Shown: positions 1 through 10,105 of the stretch, one piece after another | How positions within the stretch are numbered: position 1 is the first letter of the stretch | How the letters are laid out: each line of letters opens with the position of its first letter | DNA from: Tetracentron sinense | Taxonomy: Eukaryota > Streptophyta > Magnoliopsida > Trochodendrales > Trochodendraceae | Length of the DNA: 64,000 nt | Assembly (NCBI GenBank): GCA_015143295.1 | Contig: CM026556.1 | Span: 19,220,547 to 19,284,546 of the forward strand | Direction: 5' to 3' | Position numbers and translations under genes: made by a program | The notes under the pieces: generated by a model | Database searches by the model: none | What the model saw: only the letters and a program-made list of their open reading frames with translations | What the model was told of the DNA's origin: nothing

Positions 1-962
1 CAATTGACACTACGAATACGTCGTAGAGACAAAATATCGTAAATGTATTTATGCAAATAATTTCTCACACTGAATCCTTAGGGATCTGTAATGGGACACT
101 ATGACATCATGCTCAGATGACATTGCAAGCCGCTTGGTTGCTTAGAGACAATGTATCTGACTGAGCCACGTATATCCCATAGTGAATACCAAGTTCTTGA
201 CGATCAACCATTTCATATTGCATTTACGATATTTTGACATTCGATTAATCATTGAGAAGACCTCGTGCACCAAAGAACACCTAGCACAGATGAGCTTAAC
301 ATATATTTAGTAGAAACACTTAGCTGATATCACCGGATTGATTTACCTCTATATACATCCCTGTTACACCATCACTTGTACTGACGTAGATCACTTTTGC
401 TCATGAAGTACTGAATATACTCAGAGATCAATTAACACCGAGACTGAGCGTGCGGATGATGAGAACGAACTTTTGTTAACAAGGACATGCCATCTAACAA
501 CGAGGGCGTGCTAGCTAGGCCGACTTATCGGGCAACGAGGACGTGCTTACGAACAACGAGGACGTGCCAGCGAAGCCGACTTATCGGGCAACGAGAACGA
601 GCTTGTGTTAGCGAGGACGTGCCAGCGATACCGATTTATCAGACCACGAGGACGTGCCAATGTTAACGATGATGAGCTCGTAATAACGCAAATACACTTA
701 CATTCGTCCTTCCTTCAGTCCTCTTACACACAACACCTCGAGGGACGACAGAGTACCGGAACATACATGTATCACAATATCAAGCAAAAAATGAAGTCAT
801 TAGATACTTTGAACACAAGAAGATGCAAGAACACGAGAAATACCTCTTGGGTATTGCTTAGAAAACCTCATTCTGGTGATCATATAATTGTCAGCCTCAG
901 ACAGACGCAAAGAACATTCGTTATTGGTTGTATGTCGCTCACAGTTTACGGACTTGCTTGCA
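1..962 (-). other. Degenerate downstream interior of a minus-strand Ty3/gypsy element
   Basis: This stretch continues, on the minus strand, the element whose LTR, primer-binding site and gag lie at 963-2193. No long open frame or polymerase motif can be recognised. The only structured part is the tandem array at 497-670. The other end of the element is outside the window. The assignment rests on position and lack of host-like features, so it is inference. Confidence 0.4.
497..670. repeat. Imperfect tandem repeat, unit about 57 bp, three copies
   Basis: The phrase acgaggacgtgc recurs, and two copies also share gccgacttatcgggcaacga. The units begin near 497, 555 and 613 and the third is diverged. 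Related wording (acgag and ccgttgtc phrases) recurs in the neighbouring gypsy LTR at about 1980-2150, so the array may derive from LTR-type sequence. No coding potential is seen. Confidence 0.6.
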
Positions 963-1460
963 TTTCATCATCGGGAAGCATGTACTGTCCCAAGAAGCCT
1001 TCGTGCACCAACCTCTCCAGATAGGCCTTTAAGTCATTACATCGATTTTTCTTATGCCACGACTTTTATGATAATGGCAGTATTCTCGTGCCCACGGTCC
1101 CTTGTTGATGTCATGACATGCACGCACAGGCCATTCAAAATTCGGGTCGTCCTTTATGGCTCTCATGATTGTCGCAGGACGGGCCATAAACATCACCTGC
1201 TCAGGTTGACTGGAGGAGGGGCGTTGCTCCACTGTCTGATTTCCCCTACCCCGGAGTAACGCACAATTTGATTCAGTTGGGCCATACACCCACGCCTCGA
1301 TTTGCTCTTGAACTAATTGCTGCTGGCTGGCTAACTGCGTTAGGAGGGATTGTTGATACTGCAACAGTATAATAATCTGGTCCGCTTGAGACCTCTCTGG
1401 CTCTGGGGTTTGATCTTTTATTGGAGACGCGTAGGTCTGATTAGCTATAGTGATGAGCAA
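963..1460 (-). pseudogene. Ty3/gypsy gag C-terminal remnant
   Basis: A minus-strand reading frame of 143 residues (1460-1029) is rich in Gln and ends in a degenerate zinc-binding motif, YCHYHKSRGI, where plant Ty3/gypsy Gag proteins normally have a C-x2-H-type motif followed by Gly and Cys. After a frameshift at about 1030 the expected downstream segment continues to about 963 (KAYLERLVHEGFLGQYM). Gag packages retroelement RNA. The gene lies just downstream of the primer-binding site and LTR on the same strand, which supports the call. It is broken by the frameshift and lacks the last cysteine of the motif. Confidence 0.65.
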
Positions 1461-1479
1461 AGGGAGGTTCGCTTAAGAT

Positions 1480-1502
1480 TTCCCACAGACGGCGCCAATT
1501 TT
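1480..1502 (-). other. Primer-binding site of the gypsy element
   Basis: Read on the minus strand the sequence is aattggcgccgtctgtggga. TGGCGCC-type primer-binding sites are found next to the 5' LTR of many plant Ty3/gypsy elements. Here it directly follows the LTR end (CA at 1503-1504 on the minus strand). Confidence 0.7.
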
Positions 1503-2193
1503 TGAAGTGGAAATTCTCGGAGATGCCACGCATCAGCAACTGCTACAATCTCTGGTTTACTAGTAGAAGGATGAAGGTGGAGGGTTTGAACCCTGACCTG
1601 TGCTTTGATGCCAAAGTATGTAGAGAAGATGATAAACAGTAAGAGCAATAAGAGTGAGAGATACAAAATTTCTCAGTCCTGAATCACTGAGGCTCTGGGG
1701 GTATTTATAGGTTTATCTCTTGATGCCTATGGATGGTCATAGATGCCCATGCCACTTGCTTTATGATCATTACCAAATATGTCAGACATATTCGGAGCCT
1801 TACGTGCCACACGTGTGAACCTACTATCTCTAAGGTCGATCTGGGGTCGAAACTTGACTGAGATGACTAGTAATAAATGCAAAGACAGTGCTTTTCACCT
1901 TCTGCCAGAGTCAAATGATCGCCTCCTGAGGATCAGGTCCTAATAGTTGGTCTCGTTGTTGACTAAAGCACGGGTCCGATGTTGCACCGAGGACGAGATT
2001 GTTGTCTTGATAACTACGAATCCGTTGTCTAGAGGATAACGTTCTCGTTGTGCAGAACACAACGGGTCCGTTGTCATGCACACAACGAGTACATACTCAA
2101 AACTGCATACAAGCTCGTATCCTCCGGTGGTAATACCAGAGATGCTCTCGTTGTCACAACGCTCATATATTTTAACGAATTTTATCCTTTACA
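1503..2193 (-). mobile_element. 5' LTR of a Ty3/gypsy element, inserted in the 3' LTR of copia element A
   Basis: This is a 691-bp LTR on the minus strand, starting TGTAAAGGATAAAATTC at 2193 and ending CCACTTCA at 1503, next to the primer-binding site. A minus-strand TATA box (CTATAAATACCCCC) lies near 1698-1711. At 2194 the sequence switches abruptly to the 3' LTR of element A. The homologous 5' LTR of element A near 16235 continues further, which shows that the gypsy element cut the older LTR. The 73-residue open frame in 1445-1666 is R/U5 sequence, not a gene. Confidence 0.75.
1698..1711 (-). promoter_or_regulatory. TATA box of the gypsy LTR
   Basis: On the minus strand the sequence reads CTATAAATACCCCC. 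It lies about 195 bp upstream of the LTR end, leaving room for R and U5. It is a good match to a plant TATA box; no expression can be inferred. Confidence 0.55.
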
Positions 2194-2354
2194 GGTTTCT
2201 AGGTCATTTACTGTCCTAAGTTCATGAGCAAAGCTTGGAGGCGGAATCTTCATGCTTCGTCTTCACATGACTTGACCAAGTTGTAACAAAGACTATAGAC
2301 ACACTTGACTAGGTTTTGATCTCGGAATTAGCCAACACAAAATACGACTTTACA
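2194..2354 (-). repeat. Truncated 3' LTR of element A
   Basis: It matches the 5' LTR at 16235-16337 plus 19107-19161 nearly base for base once the nested solo LTR is removed. On the minus strand it begins TGTAAAGTCGTATTTTGTG. The outer part is replaced by the gypsy LTR at 2193. Confidence 0.85.
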
Positions 2355-2367
2355 ATCTCCCCCTTTG
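2355..2367 (-). other. Polypurine tract of element A
   Basis: The minus strand reads CAAAGGGGGAGAT directly before the LTR start TGTAAAG. This is the expected second-strand primer of an LTR retrotransposon. Confidence 0.8.
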
Positions 2368-3095
2368 GTAATTCCTTGACAAAACAAAAACTGACGAAAA
2401 TGACTTACTATTAACTCACTCAAACTATTCAAAAACTATGAGATAGTAGAATTATATGACTTAGAAATTAAAAAAAACTATTACATGACACAAAGACTGA
2501 ACCATAAACCTTGTGAAGCTTGTCTTCATCATGCAACATATATCCCACTTGCACATTCTGTAATAAAACTACCGGTGCAGCAGGTATGAGTTATGACAAT
2601 AAAACTACCAATGAAGCATGTATATGGCAGGAATAATAATCCAACAACAATGAATCACATCAACGGAAATGTCAATGTCAGCATAGCATAGAGCATAGCA
2701 TTGCTCTCCCCCTTTTTGGTTCGAAATGCCAAAGGCAAATCAAATCAAGAGATAAAAAAATAATGCTTTCAAACATGCAACATTTAAACCAAAACATGAC
2801 ACTCACATCGAAAAGTTGGCATTTCCAACAACCAAATTGAAAGCGGTTCATAATCCCAAAAACAATTTGTAACACAAGGATTCAGCAGATCCAAAGTAAT
2901 ATGAAGGTATGTAATCCCAAAAAAATCAAATATTCTCGCATTTGTCAGTAACAGGAGCAGTTTCATGAGCATCATTGCGATCAACAACAACCAAACTGGG
3001 AGAAGCAACTTCAGCTTGGAGTAGGTCAAAGTTAGAGTGCAACTTCAGCATCCAGATGTGAAGGCACTTGATGGCTTAGTTTGTGAGGTTATTGG
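2368..3095 (-). other. 3' untranslated region of element A with extra polypurine tract
   Basis: Mostly AT-rich non-coding DNA. A second polypurine tract (minus strand AAAAAGGGGGAGAGC) sits near 2701-2716. Between about 3070 and 2930 the minus strand has an open stretch (QAEVASPSLVVVDRNDAHET) that may be the downstream half of the ORF broken at 7797 by element B. A stop lies near the junction, so continuity is unproven. Confidence 0.4.
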
Positions 3096-3353
3096 TGTTA
3101 GAAGTTAGGCTTTGAGAGAGAGAAGAAGAAGAAGAAGAAGAAGAAGAAGAAGAAGAAGAAGAAGAAGAAACAGATTAGGTTTAGGGAAAAATAGTGTGAA
3201 AGGTTAATAATCTCTCTCACACACTTTATTATTTATATTCCACTAATGGTCTACTATTAGTATATAAGAGCTACTAATAGTAAACCCACAATAGAGTATA
3301 TAAGAGATAACAGAAAGACAAGGCCCATAAGAATAAAGCCGTTTTATTCAACA
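3096..3353 (-). repeat. 3' LTR of copia element B
   Basis: Ends TG...CA on the minus strand (TGTTGAATAA at 3353, CTTCTAACA at 3096). It follows RNase H and a purine-rich tract (minus strand CCAACTTGAGAGAGAG, 3354-3369). It contains TATATA-type boxes near 3261 and 3297 and the GAA microsatellite. Confidence 0.7.
3118..3170. repeat. (GAA)n microsatellite
   Basis: About 17 uninterrupted GAA units within the LTR of element B. Such pyrimidine-rich stretches (TTC on the LTR strand) are common in copia U5 regions. Confidence 0.9.
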
Positions 3354-3411
3354 CTCTCTCTCAAGTTGGTGAGTAGATATCACTCATGCCTAACTTGCCA
3401 ACAATATTTCG

Positions 3412-6400
3412 AAACTAAGTACCACCAAGACCCTTAATTAACACATCAGCTAGTTGATCTTCTGACTTTACAAACGGGGTACAAATATACCCTGCATTCA
3501 ACTTCTCCTTGATGAAATGACGATCTACATTAATGTGCTTGGTTCTGTCATGCTGCACCAAATTATGAGTAATACTAATAGCCGCTTTATTATCACAATA
3601 TAAGCTCATGGGGCCTTCAGTAGGAAGCCCAATCTCACTCAGGAGTAATCAGAGCAAAGCAGTTCACACATCGTGTGCCATGGCTCTAAACTCTGCCTCT
3701 GCACTGGATTTAGCAACTACATTCTGCTTCTTACTTCTTCATGTGACAAGGTTACCTCCAACCATGGTGCAATACCCGGAAGTAGAGCGTCTATCAAAAA
3801 TCGAGCTAGCCCAATCTACGTTAGTGTAGGCTTCAACCCTTAAGTTCTCATTGTAGGTGTACAACAAACCCTTCCCAGAATATGACTTTAAGTAATGGAG
3901 GATTCGATTCACTGCCTCTAGGTGCCTAGTAGTTGGTGAATGCATGAATTGTGGCCGACTACATTGACAACATTATCAATGTCTGGCCTGGTAAGAGACA
4001 GATAAATAAGCCTACAAACAAGTCTTTGGTACCTTCCAGCATCTGGCAGTTGTTCCCCACTAGCTTCACTGAGTTTATAATTAGAGTCTATAGGTGTATC
4101 ATGACTTACAACCCATCATGCCTGTCTCCTCCAGTAGGTCAAGTACATACTTGCGCTGAGAGACGAATATGTCCTTAGATCTGACAACTTTATTTCCAAG
4201 GAAATACTTCAGAAGACCCAGATCTTTGATCTCAAATTCCTTTGCTAACTTGCCCTTCAGAGATTCTATATCATCCAAATCATCACCTGTTACAACAATG
4301 TCATCCACATAAACAATCAAGACTGTCATTTTCTGACACGACTACTTGAGAAACAATGTGTGGTCTGCTTGACTTTGTCTATAACCATTCTTCACCATAG
4401 CATTGCGAAAACGCTCAAACCATGCTCTGGAGGACTACTTCAGTCCATATAATGTCTTCTTTAGTTTACATACTTTCCCTTCATCTGAAGGATATTTGAA
4501 CCCAGGAGGAGGTACCATATACACCTCTTCCTCTAAATCAATATTAAGAAATGCATTCTTCACATCAAGCTGAAATAAGGGCTAATCCTTATTGACTGCA
4601 AGAGAAAAGACTCTCATTGAGTTCATTTTTGCAACTGGAGCAAATGTCTCCTGATAGTTTATGTTGTATGTCTTATGCCATATGTCTGAATATACCCTTT
4701 TGCAACCAAGCGAGCTTTGTATCTCTCAACTGAGCCATCCGAGCGGTGTTTTACTGGAAACACCCACCTACATCCAATTTGTTCTTCCCTCTTGGTAGGT
4801 TGACCATATCCTAGGTGCTATTTTTTTTGAGTGCATACATCTCTTCTTCCATAGCATGTTTCCATTCTGGTTGAGAGAGTGCATCTACTAAATTGCGAGG
4901 GACAGACACAGAAGACAAAGCCAAGGCAAATGAGCGATATGAAGAAGACAAGACATGGTAAGATACAACATTAGAGATAGGATGTTGAGTACATGTTTTA
5001 GTACATTTCCTAAGGGCAATAGAAATTTCAGACTCAATAATGTCAGGAATAGAATGAACAACAATGTTACCTGGATCAGAAGAGGTCTCTTGGTGGGGCT
5101 CATAAGGTTTTTTCTGTCTTCTCTTGTTTACGTACAATTCTTTGACCACAGTTTCATACTCCCCCTATCTACAATCACTGTCAGAGGAGAAAATAGGAAT
5201 AGGAAGAGAAGAAGATATCTCTTCACTGATGCTCTCCTCCTGAAGAGATGTCTTATTGGCAGGAAAATACGGAGTACACTCAAAAAATGTGACATCCATA
5301 TATAAAAAGAACCGACGAGAAGGAGGATGATAACATTTATACCCCTTCTGATGAGGAACATACTCAAGAAAAATATATCGAAGACCTTAGGATCAAGCTT
5401 TGTGCGAGCAGAACGAGCAATATGCACAAAAAAAATACATCCAAAATTCCGTGGGGTCACTGGAAACAAAGGAGCGGAAGGGGATAACAGAGAAACAGGA
5501 GGTTGGAACTCCAAAATTCGGGAAGACATCTGATTGATTAAGAACAGACCAAAAAACTTTAGACACATTCATAGCAAGCATAAGCGAAGTGACTTCCAAC
5601 AGATGTTTATTTTTTCGCTCAGCCACACCATTTTGTTGAGGTGTGCCAGCACAAGAAGTCTGATGAATGATACCATGAGAATAAAAAAATGTAGTCAAAC
5701 TAGCAGACATATATTCCCCCCATTATCTGATGAAGGACTTTAATTGAGACGTTAAACTGAGTGACAATCATTGTATGAAACGAAGGAAAAACAGTGCCAA
5801 CTTCACCTTTAGATTTCAACATATACACTCATTTGGTACGAGAAAAATCATCCATAAAAGTACAAAAATACTTAAAACCACACAATGAAGTAACATGGGA
5901 TGGTCCCCACATTAGAATGCACTAGAGAAATGGTAAATTGCATTTATTACCCACTATAGGGATATAAAGTTCGACAATGTTTTGCAAATTCACAAGTTTC
6001 ACACTGAAAAGAAGAAAACATACTAGAAACAGATAAATGCGGAAACAAATGCCTAAGAAGGGAAATGGAGGGGTGGCCTAGACGTCTGTGCCACGGGTAT
6101 AACTCCTCCATATTACTAATCCTTCGAACATCATGGGGTATCTGCTAGATTGATGAAGCAATGCGAGGCAAATTGTCAAGCAGATACAGTCCTCGCTCCT
6201 CATTGCCCGTACCAATCGTCTTCTTCGTTTCCAAGTCCTAAAACAGACAATGAGAAGAAAAGAAAATGACGCTACAGTTCAATGATTTGGTAATATACCT
6301 AACGGATAAAAGATTCAAGGTGAACTTAGGAATATGAAGAATAAAGGAAATGGACATAGAGGGTGTAACTTCAACACTCCCCTTACCCGCAATGGATGAT

Positions 6401-7671
6401 AAAGTACCATCCGCAACTTTAACTTTGTGTCTACCAGAATCAATGAAGTAAGATGAAAAAAAGGAAGATATACCAGTCATATGATTAGATGCTTCTGAAT
6501 CAATGATCCAGGAGCGACTATAATCGGAAACAAATGCACTTAGAGCCGAGGCGGAGGTACCTGAGTAAGGGACTGAGGCGGCATTGGCGATACTCAGTGT
6601 CTCCAAATGGGACATAAAAACGGCATAAGTCATCAATCTCATCTCGAGACAAGTGAGAGCTATCAGATGAAGGTACAATAGTAGATACTGAGGCTGTGGA
6701 TGTAACAGAGTTTGCACTCCAACCCCCTCCAGGTCTTCTGTCCCTATCTCCTCGTCTACCACCTGGACCCCATGGGGGTGGACGACCACGTAAATCCCAA
6801 CAAGTGTTTTTTGTATGATGTGTGTGCCCATAGTGGTCACATTTAAGTTTGTCCCAATCATCAGTAAAAGGTCCAAAAGATTCAAAAAGATCACCTCTGC
6901 CACGACCACCACTCCTGCCTCCCCACTGGATGAGGAGGCTAGGGCAGATCTATCAATAATGGGAGGAGGGAGCATAACACTCCGATGACGCTCCTCATGG
7001 TGTAAGTATGCATAGACCTCATTAGGGGATGAGACCGGGTCTTTGCCAAGTATTTGAACCCTGACTTGTTCATAGTCCATATTCAGCCCTGTAAGTAGCT
7101 CAAACACCCGATTCTGTTTAACCAATTTTGTATAAGTAGCCGCATCCTCAAGACACTTAGCCTGGAAGATCTGATAGTGATCTAGCTCTTCTTAGAGACG
7201 GCGAAGAGTAGAGTAGTAGATGGGAATAGACATAACCCCCTGCTTGAGTTGTGAGATACTCTGATGCAACTCATAAACACGGGCTGTATCACCTATCTCA
7301 GAATAGGTGTGTGTCACGGCATCCCATATAACTTTTGTGGAAGGAAGAAACAGATAGGCACTATTAATATCTTACTGCATAAAGTGGAGAAACCATGATA
7401 TTGCAACTGCATTCTCAGCCTCCCACTTGACATAGGCTGGATCTGTAGACTTGGGAGTGGAGATAGTACCTTTTAAGTATCCCAACTTCCCCTTGCTTGT
7501 AACAAACAACATTGCAGATTGAGACCAACCAAGAAAATTTGTCCCATCTAACTTCACTGTAGTAATCTGGAGGTTGGGTGCATCACTAGCACTAACCCCT
7601 ATACTCCCTCCATCCTGTACAGGGACACTAGAGGACTGTCTAACCTCAGATTTATCCATCATGAATGTCAC
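3412..7671 (-). pseudogene. Gag-pol of copia element B, broken
   Basis: In order on the minus strand: Gag N-terminus (7671-7372, LDGTNFLGWSQS); a degenerate Gag knuckle near 6840 (KCDHYGHTHHTKNTC, second Cys lost); protease near 6500 (WIIDSEASNHMTG, Gly of the DSG motif changed to Glu); integrase about 6050-5393, including [12 protein letters not shown] with the catalytic Glu; reverse transcriptase about 5150-4099 with the YVDD catalytic motif near 4300; RNase H 3945-3415 (LYCDNKAAI, KHINVDRHF). Many stops and frameshifts separate the pieces. It encodes the copy-and-paste machinery of a retrotransposon but cannot now make a full polyprotein. Confidence 0.9.
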
Positions 7672-7743
7672 AGGTTTGTTTTAAACAACTCAACAAATTA
7701 GGGTTCCACAACCTAAAAAAAACACCCAAAAGACAAGAGAATG

Positions 7744-8184
7744 CTAATTGAAGTTTCGGATCCATAGGAATAAGGCCCATAAAGCCTTATTCAACACGTC
7801 AACCATCTCACTAGCAATGTTGGATATCTTAGCCGAGACCTCCTCAGTGAATGCCAATTGCAGTTTCTGATACTCATTGGTAGACCGAGCCTGAGAGGTG
7901 AATAACTGAGTAATCTGATCAAACAAACACTCAATTGTAGGAGGCGGTGTCGAAGATGCACGATGTCGACAATGAGGAAGAGTCTGAGGAGCAACAGTCT
8001 GATTTCCCTCATTGATAGTGGCATTGCCCATAGTACTTGCGGGGCTACTAGGAGGAGATGACTTTCCTCGAGAGGATGAAGTGACTCTCCTTAGAGGAAC
8101 AGTGGATTTTCGCTTGTTGGAGTGTGGGGTACTCGTATTTAAGGACCTTTGTTGTGGGACGACTTTGGTTTCCTCAGCATCCAT
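7744..8184 (-). pseudogene. ORF in the 3' region of element A, disrupted by element B
   Basis: A 146-residue minus-strand frame. The first 130 residues are a Ser/Pro/Arg-rich basic segment, then a helical segment rich in Gln, Glu and Ile (about 82-130). The last residues (LNKALWAL...) come from the LTR of element B, so the true frame is cut at 7797. Its position between integrase and 3' LTR matches the extra ORF, sometimes called env-like, of Sireviruses. No signal peptide or membrane segment is visible in the surviving part. The link to an env-like protein is inference. Confidence 0.4.
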
Positions 8185-9839
8185 TGATGAATTTGAGTGC
8201 CAACAGTGCTTTCTGATCCGCTTGCCATGAGACCACTATGGCATAGAGAGAAACTCTAACCATTCCAAGAATTTTATCGAGTTTAAAATCTAGAAGAGTG
8301 ATAAATGCCCTAGTTGAAATCAAAGAGAAATGCAGAGAAGATTACCTTTGAAACCAAAAGGAGGAAGGAGCTGGGAGCCCTAACCGGTTGAGCAAATGAA
8401 AACTTGAAAAGTGACCTAAGTTAGGCGGAATGGACTATTTAACCCATTTACGAAAACCGGTCGACCGGATTGAAAAATCGGTCGAACGATTTGCTTAATT
8501 TCTGAAAAAAATAGAAAAAAGCAACCATACACCTACTCCCCCTCAAACCTTGATCCATAAAAATTTAAAATCCCTCAAACTGAGCATGTTCTTAACCAAT
8601 GTTAGAATGCTCTCCCCCTGAGTCCTATCTGTAAAAAGAAATCCAACACATGTATGCATGAAGTGTTTTCCATAGTGCCAAATTATGATATCCCCAAGAA
8701 TTAACATTAATAAAGTTTGACTAAATGAGGATAATGGCATCTACTCTAGTCTCACAAGGTGATTAAAAATAGGCTCAAAAACTATGTATACATGTAGTGA
8801 ACAGTTTCACTGTGTAGCAATGTGCGTGAAGTGAGAGTTCTAACTGGACTCTATCTAAGGGCTCATTCTACAGAAGTTCTTGACATTATATCACTTAAGG
8901 GACTTCAGATTTCACAAAAACTAAAAGTCAAACCTAGGGAAATCGTGAATGCTAATTTTCTCTTAATGTGCATTTTTCATCTCTTGTTTGACTAACCATG
9001 TTTCTTTTTATTTTCGATCAAACACTTCTAGATTGTAAGAATTCTAAATATTTTCATTTATTTTCTTACAATGGTGGCTTTCACACATGTGAGTAGGTAG
9101 CCCTCTCTAATGGCAATAGGGGCTTTCACACTAGCAACCAGGAAAAACACCTAACCTGTTGACATAGGTAGCCATTACTACTGTTTGATCCCAATAATAG
9201 CTATCACACTAGCTCATAGGTAGCCCTTCCTATTGCCTCAATTTATCTAGAGGGTACAAAAAATGGGATGTTAACCATTGGTCAATCTAGACTTGGACAA
9301 CCTAATGGGCCAAAAGGAATATTACACAAACCTATACATAGGAACTAAGGCATTGCATTTGCATGATACATTAAAAACTAGGGTCAGTCAGAGTGCATTT
9401 GCATGACACATTGTATACATTGAAAACTAAACTCTAATTGTGATTAGTGAATTTTTCTTAGTTTTAATCACTCAAAGGTCCTAGTAGGTGTATTATCCTC
9501 AATAAGTCAATCGTAGATAATGGTTTTCCTTGGATATAGATGTAAATAGTAAGCACAAGGAAAGCATGCCATACAAGTATGCTAAGAGAGAGAGCCAATC
9601 TTTTTGTTAATTTTTTATTTTTCAATGTTTTTGTCTTTTTGATTTTTCAAAAGAAAAACATCCTAACTAAAAGGAACCGAAAATCTTTTTGGAATTTATT
9701 TTATCAACTCATAAAATAAACAAAAACAAAAGAGAAAAAAACTAAGAAACTAAAACTATTAAGATACACCAGAGGCATAGCACTAGGCAGGTAAGGCAAT
9801 AGGCAATAAGCAAAACTTAGGCTACGACGAGACAACCAC
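8185..9839 (-). other. Non-coding 3' region of element A, RT/RNase H missing
   Basis: No polymerase motif is found between integrase (ends 9840) and the ORF at 8184, so the reverse transcriptase and RNase H region has been deleted. Two purine tracts on the minus strand (near 8532-8545 and 8609-8622, GGGGGAG) resemble the multiple polypurine tracts of Sireviruses. A phrase cggtcgaccgg near 8459 also occurs in the 5' LTR near 15970-16060. Short repeats around 9080-9230 (gtaggtagcc) are present. Confidence 0.45.
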
Positions 9840-10105
9840 TCACTCATACGAGGTTTTCCTTGTTCCAGGCCTAGTGTAAACTCTGTTTACAGTATAACAT
9901 GCAATGCTAACTACCTCGGCCCAAAAGTGAGCAGCTAAGTTGTTACTATGAAGCATAACCCTAGCCATCTCTTGGAGAACCGTGTTCTTCCTCTCCACAA
10001 CACCATTTTGCTGAGGTGTTTTGATGTTTGTCTCATCATAGAATTTGTTATACTTGGAGTTTTCAAACTCCTTTCCATGATCACTTCTAATCTGAGTGAT
10101 AGAGC
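9840..10105 (-). pseudogene. Integrase, C-terminal part, of element A
   Basis: Shows the second and third catalytic regions of a copia integrase: RSDHGKEFEN (Asp) and TPQQNGVVERKN (Glu), then the conserved EMARVMLH. The frame resumes in 12258 and upward after removal of the nested solo LTR, where NEKGC joins SITQIRSDHG without loss. The coding sequence stops aligning at about 9840 (KTSYE), before any reverse transcriptase. Confidence 0.85.

Larger units (their letters stand above)
3096..7796 (-). mobile_element. Copia element B, nested in element A
   Basis: A minus-strand Ty1/copia element with gag, protease, integrase, reverse transcriptase and RNase H in the normal order and a 258-bp 3' LTR (3353-3096). 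On the far side, only about 35 bp of the 5' LTR is recognisable, starting TGTTGAATAAGGC at 7796, like the 3' LTR start TGTTGAATAAAACGGC. The rest of the 5' LTR and the primer-binding site seem deleted. The flanks (attgg and cgtca) do not form a duplication, which fits a deletion or rearrangement. It lies in the 3' region of element A. Confidence 0.7.

Noticed and set aside
1445-1666. 73-residue minus-strand frame starting with Leu-rich residues
   Set aside because: Looks like a signal peptide but spans the R/U5 part of the gypsy LTR and the primer-binding site.
7791-8230. Alternative frames over the extra ORF of element A
   Set aside because: Same DNA as 7744-8184 in other frames; composition and position favour the longer one.
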